This document shows positions 7,025 through 8,961 of a stretch of DNA of 8,961 nucleotides, one piece after another. Below the pieces are notes generated by a model that saw only the letters and a program-made list of their open reading frames with translations, did not search any database and was not told the DNA's origin. Made by a program: the position numbers and the translations under genes. Numbering within the stretch: the first letter of the stretch is position 1; the number at the start of each line of letters is the position of its first letter. The stretch is taken from positions 1 through 8,961 of the forward strand of contig JAHEIJ010000080.1 in the NCBI GenBank assembly GCA_024639445.1, written 5' to 3'. This DNA is from Gammaproteobacteria bacterium. GTDB lineage: Bacteria > Pseudomonadota > Gammaproteobacteria > UBA6429 > Thiohalophilaceae.

Positions 7025-7624
7025 CTAGAGATCCGTAAACTCCAGGTTGTAGAACAAGTTCAGTGCCTGTGCTGTCAGGTCTTCTTCCGCGCTACCCTCT
7101 TGAAATCGTTTGGCAAAGGCAAGATAGACGCCGGCATCCTCTCTTAAGGGATGTCGGCAGGTGAAATTGACCATCTCGAGGATCATTGGCGTCGTTCCTT
7201 CTGCGCCTGCAATTTTTTCAGTCTTGCGGTTAAATTGAACACATTGACTATCATTATAGGGAATCAAGCTCGCTCCTTGCTCAATCACCTGGGACTTCGT
7301 TTTTTTGTCGATGGTGTCCATGCTTTTTTGAACGTAATCTTTAAAATCATCATCAGTGTTAAAAGCAGGCAGCCTTACCAGCAAGGCCTGAATCGTGTAT
7401 ACCTCACCTGATGCCTCGCCACGTTTGACAAGTTCGACTTTGTAGGCAGTCTCATTTGCTACATTCCAGCCTAATTCATCAGGAACGACCAGATTAAATC
7501 CCTTTTGTGATAAAGTTTTGAAATTAGGCACATAAACATCTGACTCTGAATCATAGCTCGTTGATGCGCAAGAAATAGTCAAGAATGCCAATGCTGACAG
7601 CAATAAAATCTTTTTTATTTCCAT
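7025..7624 (-). CDS. Predicted outer-membrane lipoprotein, function unknown
   Basis: This is a 199-aa lipoprotein precursor. The leader MEIKK plus the hydrophobic stretch 6-18 ends in LTISC, a lipobox with Cys19 as the lipidated residue. Ser at -1 fits; Thr at -3 is acceptable but not optimal. Residues +2 and +3 are Ala and Ser, not Asp, so Lol sorting to the outer membrane is expected. The mature part (about 180 aa) looks like a single alpha/beta domain with alternating strands, a helix around 91-110, and two cysteines (128 and 156) that could form a disulfide in the periplasm. I do not recognise a named family. AGGGAG ends 7 bases before the ATG and makes the start firm. The gene is transcribed alone: a divergent relA-like gene lies upstream and an intrinsic terminator downstream. 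A short perfect dyad (7662-7676) lies about 40 bases upstream of the ATG. Confidence 0.85.
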   Translation of the reverse strand: MEIKKILLLSALAFLTISCASTSYDSESDVYVPNFKTLSQKGFNLVVPDELGWNVANETAYKVELVKRGEASGEVYTIQALLVRLPAFNTDDDFKDYVQKSMDTIDKKTKSQVIEQGASLIPYNDSQCVQFNRKTEKIAGAEGTTPMILEMVNFTCRHPLREDAGVYLAFAKRFQEGSAEEDLTAQALNLFYNLEFTDL

Positions 7625-7661
7625 ACTTCTGCTCCCTGGACAAATTTCACGATTAGGTGTC

Positions 7662-7676
7662 TTAACATCGTGTTAA
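7662..7676. promoter_or_regulatory. Perfect short dyad upstream of the lipoprotein gene
   Basis: TTAACA (7662-7667) and TGTTAA (7671-7676) are perfect inverted arms around TCG, 38 bases upstream of the lipoprotein ATG. The size and A+T-rich symmetry fit a helix-turn-helix operator. A + strand TATAAT (7698-7703) and A+T-rich DNA nearby suggest promoters in this divergent region, but I could not fix convincing -35/-10 pairs. Confidence 0.3.
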
Positions 7677-7804
7677 TAATGATACCCTATTAAACCCTAT
7701 AATAAATACGCCTAAATGACAAATTCAGGGCTGACAGGTAATTCGATCCCATCTGGCCCTACATGATTTACCGTATCGGCAGCCATTATAGATACTTTAT
7801 ATTA

Positions 7805-7862
7805 TGTGGGGTATTAGTAAACCTGGCTTTTTGGTCTTGTGCTTGAGCCAGATAACCCCATA
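7805..7862 (+). promoter_or_regulatory. Two-part stem-loop in the relA-like leader
   Basis: The outer arms TGTGGGGT (7805-7812) and ACCCCATA (7855-7862) pair over 8 bases with one G-T pair. The inner arms CTGGCT (7823-7828) and AGCCAG (7846-7851) pair perfectly around a 17-base loop. The structure ends about 37 bases before the relA-like ATG. No T-run follows, so it is not an intrinsic terminator in this form. It lies inside a 23-codon reading frame (7804-7875). An RNA leader role is inference. Confidence 0.4.
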
Positions 7863-7899
7863 CTTATTAATATGAAACCGCAAAAAATTTACAGCTTCG

Positions 7900-8961
7900 A
7901 TGGTTAGCGTTACCAGCAAACACCCCCAGATCGCGGCCGATTCGCCGGCTGATGTGCATGCCTGGCTGACTGCCATCGAGACTACCCGCAATGATACGGA
8001 AATACAATTGATACGACGAGCCAGCGACCTCTCGCAAAGTGCTCACGAGGGGCAGACCCGTATTTCCGGAGAACCCTATTTCCTGCATTCTCTGGCTGTG
8101 GCCAATATCCTGGCGGAGCTCAATCTCGATGCGGAGACTATCAGTGCCGCCATGTTGCATGACGTGGTGGAAGATACCGACATTACGCTGGATGATATTC
8201 GGCAGCAGTTTGGTGGCGCCGTTGCACAGCTGGTTGATGGTGTCACCAAAATGGACATTATTTCAACATTACGTAGTAGCGATGATGACCCGAAACAGCA
8301 AAAAGAGCATATGCAGTCGGAAAACCTGCGCAAGATGTTATTGGCAATGGCCGAGGACGTACGCGTAGTATTGATCAAACTTGCCGATCGTCTTCACAAT
8401 ATGCGTACCTTGAGCGCTCTGCGCCCTGATAAACAGCGGCGTATTGCCCGTGAGACTATGGATATTTTCGCCCCACTCGCCAATCGGCTTGGTATCTGGC
8501 AGGTGAAATGGGAGCTTGAAGATCTGTCATTCCGTTATCTTAATCCCAGCGCCTATAAACAAATTGCGGCCAAGCTGGCCGAACGGCGTGTAGCACGTGA
8601 ACAATACATAGAACAGTTCGTAACACGGCTACAGGATGAACTTAACAAGGCGGGTATCAAAGCTGAAGTACATGGTCGTGCCAAGCATATCTACGGCATC
8701 TGGAAGAAAATGCAGCACAAACAGCAGGAATTTCATCAAATTTATGATGTGCGTGCCGTGCGAATTTTCGTCGACGCTATACCGGACTGTTACGCCGCGT
8801 TAGGAATTGTGCATACCCTCTGGAACTACCTCCCAGGTGAGTTTGACGACTATATCGCCACCCCAAAGGAAAACAATTATCGCTCCATACACACGGCTGT
8901 GTTGGGGCCAGAAGGCAAAACCGTAGAAGTGCAAATTCGTAGCTGGGACATGCACCAGGAA
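7900..8961 (+). CDS. relA: RelA-type (p)ppGpp synthetase with an apparently intact HD hydrolase domain (3' part cut off)
   Basis: This is a long RelA/SpoT homologue that makes (p)ppGpp by moving pyrophosphate from ATP to GDP/GTP in the stringent response. The first 354 codons are present; the TGS, helical, zinc-finger and ACT regions lie beyond the edge. The start MVSVTSKH resembles the RelA N-terminus, and an in-frame TGA at 7873 excludes a longer form. HD domain (about 40-200): Arg54, His63, His87-Asp88, Glu91-Asp92, Asp163 and Asn167 match the hydrolase residues of SpoT/Rel enzymes. Linker (186-215): IFAPLANRLGIWQVKWELED is RelA-like. Synthetase (about 250-354): Asp283, EFDD (314-317, the RelA-type EXDD motif, where Rel/SpoT have RXKD), Tyr327, His331 and Glu343. 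RelA of Gammaproteobacteria normally lacks the HD residues, so this is a hybrid set. NNYRSIHT replaces the usual GYQSIHT, and IRS replaces IRT. No clear Shine-Dalgarno precedes the ATG. Bifunctional activity is inference; the symbol reflects overall similarity. Confidence 0.92.
   Translation, partial: MVSVTSKHPQIAADSPADVHAWLTAIETTRNDTEIQLIRRASDLSQSAHEGQTRISGEPYFLHSLAVANILAELNLDAETISAAMLHDVVEDTDITLDDIRQQFGGAVAQLVDGVTKMDIISTLRSSDDDPKQQKEHMQSENLRKMLLAMAEDVRVVLIKLADRLHNMRTLSALRPDKQRRIARETMDIFAPLANRLGIWQVKWELEDLSFRYLNPSAYKQIAAKLAERRVAREQYIEQFVTRLQDELNKAGIKAEVHGRAKHIYGIWKKMQHKQQEFHQIYDVRAVRIFVDAIPDCYAALGIVHTLWNYLPGEFDDYIATPKENNYRSIHTAVLGPEGKTVEVQIRSWDMHQE

Noticed and set aside
7742..7748. TTCGATC resembling a tRNA T-loop upstream of the relA-like gene
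   Set aside because: The flanking five bases do not pair as a T-stem and no acceptor or anticodon arm is found nearby.
7797..8378. Several 64-109 codon frames overlapping the start of the relA-like gene
   Set aside because: All overlap the conserved HD-domain coding sequence and show no domain or start signal.

Overview
The window looks like a chromosomal segment of a Gammaproteobacterium with moderate base composition. The evidence is a gene on the right edge that is RelA-like from its first residues, a small protein resembling the DUF5062 family, a Lol-type lipoprotein, and a large exported patatin with a possible outer-membrane C-terminus. No species can be named. I see no insertion sequence, integrase, phage gene, CRISPR array, rRNA or tRNA, so this reads as ordinary chromosome rather than an island.

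Left block, minus strand (1-3479): a large secreted patatin-like phospholipase (939 aa from the start I prefer) is followed 38 bases later by a Na+/phosphate cotransporter gene that runs off the left edge. The pair probably forms an operon. A divergent promoter region (3480-3640) separates it from a plus-strand pair: a 132-aa NTF2-like protein and a membrane-anchored DUF3179 protein.

Middle block: the DUF3179 gene converges, with a gap of only 15 bases, on a minus-strand macro-domain gene with an acidic tail. The macro gene is divergent from a plus-strand DUF502 membrane protein, and the region between them holds a long imperfect inverted repeat. The DUF502 gene in turn converges, with a 4-base gap, on a small minus-strand gene (86 aa, DUF5062-like).

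Right block: a minus-strand lipoprotein gene ends in a clear intrinsic terminator (6941-6965). Its upstream region is shared with the divergent relA-like gene, which leaves the window after 354 codons. That gene is the most interesting item. Its synthetase domain carries the EFDD motif typical of RelA, but its HD domain keeps every hydrolase residue that gamma-proteobacterial RelA proteins normally lose. It also has a leader containing a two-part hairpin and two overlapping short reading frames, and no clear Shine-Dalgarno sequence at its own ATG.

I found no multi-gene system that is clearly new. Several genes are domains of unknown function in ordinary arrangements. The observations worth following are the hybrid RelA/SpoT features, the patatin with its strand-rich C-terminus, the variant macro domain with a hairpin over its start, and several dyad elements in promoter regions.
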